A model generated the notes under the pieces. That model had not been told where the DNA came from, made no database searches, and saw only the letters and a list, made by a program, of their open reading frames with translations. From Methanocella_A sp963769045 (GTDB lineage: Archaea; Halobacteriota; Methanocellia; Methanocellales; Methanocellaceae): a stretch of DNA of 64,000 nucleotides. Where the stretch lies: NCBI GenBank assembly GCA_963769045.1, contig CAVYKK010000028.1, forward strand, positions 186,001-250,000, read 5' to 3'. A program made the position numbers and the translations under genes. Position 1 is the stretch's first letter. Each line of letters opens with the position of its first letter. Below, in pieces: positions 63,281 through 64,000 of this stretch.

Positions 63281-63898
63281 CTGGACCGCGCGAACATCAG
63301 GAAAATTGGCGGCTACTTCGGCATCGCCGCTGTCATCGTCTTCGTCTTAGGCAGCATCGTTGCGGCATTACAGTATCCGACCCAGTTCAACCCGGTTAAT
63401 AACTGGATCAGCGACATGGGCAACTACGACAAGAACCCGGCGGGCGCCATCATTTTTAACGCATGCGCCTTCGTGGCCGGGCTGCTGCTCGTGCCCTTCT
63501 TCGCCGGCCTGGCCAGCTGGTATTACGTACAGCGTAAAGACAAATATTACTACGTGGCAGCCGAGTTATTCGGTTTCGTCGGTGCGCTGGGCCTGGTTAT
63601 GATCGGCATCTTCCAGCAGGGCACATCGCTGCATTCGCTCTGGGCTATGGTCTGCTTCGGGTCGCTGGTCATCGTCTTTATCGTGGCCGGCCGGGCGCTG
63701 CTCCGGAACCCGGAGTTCAACAGGCTGATCGGCTACTACGGTTATGTCGCGGCACTGATCGGGCTGGTCTTCTTCGTGCTCTTCGTGGGTATGACTGACA
63801 CACCGATCTTCATGGAGTGGCTTACGGTCTACGGCGCCTTCCTATGGATTCTGCTCGTATCTTTCAACGCGCTTAGCCCGAATAAGGCTGTCAGATGA
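63281..63898 (+). CDS. DUF998-family membrane protein, copy 2, apparent CTG start
   Basis: About 205 residues with six helices, roughly half identical by eye to the preceding protein: NIRKIGGYFGIAAVIV, DMGNYDKNPAGAIIFN and NPEFNRLIGYYGY. In frame there is no ATG, GTG or TTG between the end of copy 1 and this point, apart from an ATG (63146) buried in copy 1. CTG at 63281 with a GAGGG site 6 bases upstream (63270-63274) matches the layout of copy 1. The CATAAATAG box (63241-63249) is shared too. Function unknown. Confidence 0.72.
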   Translation: MDRANIRKIGGYFGIAAVIVFVLGSIVAALQYPTQFNPVNNWISDMGNYDKNPAGAIIFNACAFVAGLLLVPFFAGLASWYYVQRKDKYYYVAAELFGFVGALGLVMIGIFQQGTSLHSLWAMVCFGSLVIVFIVAGRALLRNPEFNRLIGYYGYVAALIGLVFFVLFVGMTDTPIFMEWLTVYGAFLWILLVSFNALSPNKAVR

Positions 63899-63942
63899 AA
63901 AGCAAGCGGACGCTCGCACGTGAAAGCAGACCGGCTTCCTGC

Positions 63943-64000
63943 TCATTTAAGCATTTTTAACAAAAGACGCTCGTAGACGTCCACAGCCCTGTGAAGCTGA
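63943..64000 (-). CDS. C-terminal end of a minus-strand gene (partial)
   Basis: The final 18 codons before the window edge read QLHRAVDVYERLLLKMLK and a TGA stop on the minus strand, an amphipathic helix with normal codon use. This looks like the end of a gene starting beyond 64000. Too short for a family call. Confidence 0.4.
   Translation of the reverse strand, partial: QLHRAVDVYERLLLKMLK

Overview
The window looks like chromosome from a fairly GC-rich methanogenic euryarchaeon, most likely Methanocella-like (order Methanocellales). This is an inference. The domain is fixed by the large subunit of DNA polymerase D, archaeal phosphoglycerate mutase, 4-phosphopantoate--beta-alanine ligase, an Lhr-type helicase and TATA-like boxes ahead of many genes. 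The methanogen call rests on F420H2 oxidase FprA, a CbiA/CfbB-family amidase, a UPF0305 (DUF2115) protein, and a Tat-exported [NiFe] hydrogenase with cytochrome b. No CRISPR array, rRNA, prophage or intact transposon was seen. One tRNA (Ala, GGC) was found.

Layout. 0-4 kb: a partial CbiA/CfbB gene, a corrinoid/iron-type binding lipoprotein, and an ADP-forming acyl-CoA synthetase. 4-12 kb: three sensor histidine kinases, an MscS channel and dITPase. 12-18 kb: FprA with rubredoxin, phosphoglycerate mutase, DUF99, a YhfC-like membrane protein, Usp and GNAT proteins. 18-25 kb: a transglutaminase-like lipoprotein, a ferritin-like demi-protein, a fourth kinase with a response regulator, TrmO, a hydrolase and DUF2115. 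25.6-27.2 kb is a decaying, gene-poor stretch with two broken genes. 27-34.7 kb: tRNA-Ala, LeuRS, orphan proteins, pantothenate synthesis and a three-gene YqjD/YqjE-like membrane operon. 34.8-44.8 kb: LarC1 and LarE, Lhr helicase with a metallophosphoesterase, a beta-propeller protein, an M28 peptidase with an EFR1 flavodoxin-ferredoxin, a tautomerase and a TPR protein. 45-51 kb: TatC, hydrogenase small and large subunits with cytochrome b, MobA. 51-54.3 kb: a polyprenol group (kinase-like DUF92 fusion, cis-prenyltransferase homologue, flippase-like protein). 54-64 kb: a DUF151 nuclease-like protein, a small GTPase, an M50 protease, PolD large subunit facing a DEDD exonuclease, MoaB and two tandem DUF998 proteins.

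Two window-wide patterns stand out. First, at least eight single extra bases break six otherwise well-conserved genes (acd, leuS, hydrogenase large subunit, cytochrome b, mobA, flippase). Every one is a +1 insertion and most fall at 48.6-53.4 kb. Sequence or assembly error is the simplest explanation, but real decay is not excluded. Second, intergenic spaces are rich in structured DNA: a two-copy palindromic MITE-like element, long imperfect inverted repeats built from short repeated phrases, and recurrent alternating CG/CA tracts.

Nickel is a possible theme: LarC/LarE, a [NiFe] hydrogenase and possibly Ni-sirohydrochlorin amidation all occur here. The clearest candidates for undescribed biology are the polyprenol group, the YqjDE-like archaeal operon, LarC1 without LarC2, the Lhr-phosphoesterase pair, and two paralogues that appear to start at CTG.
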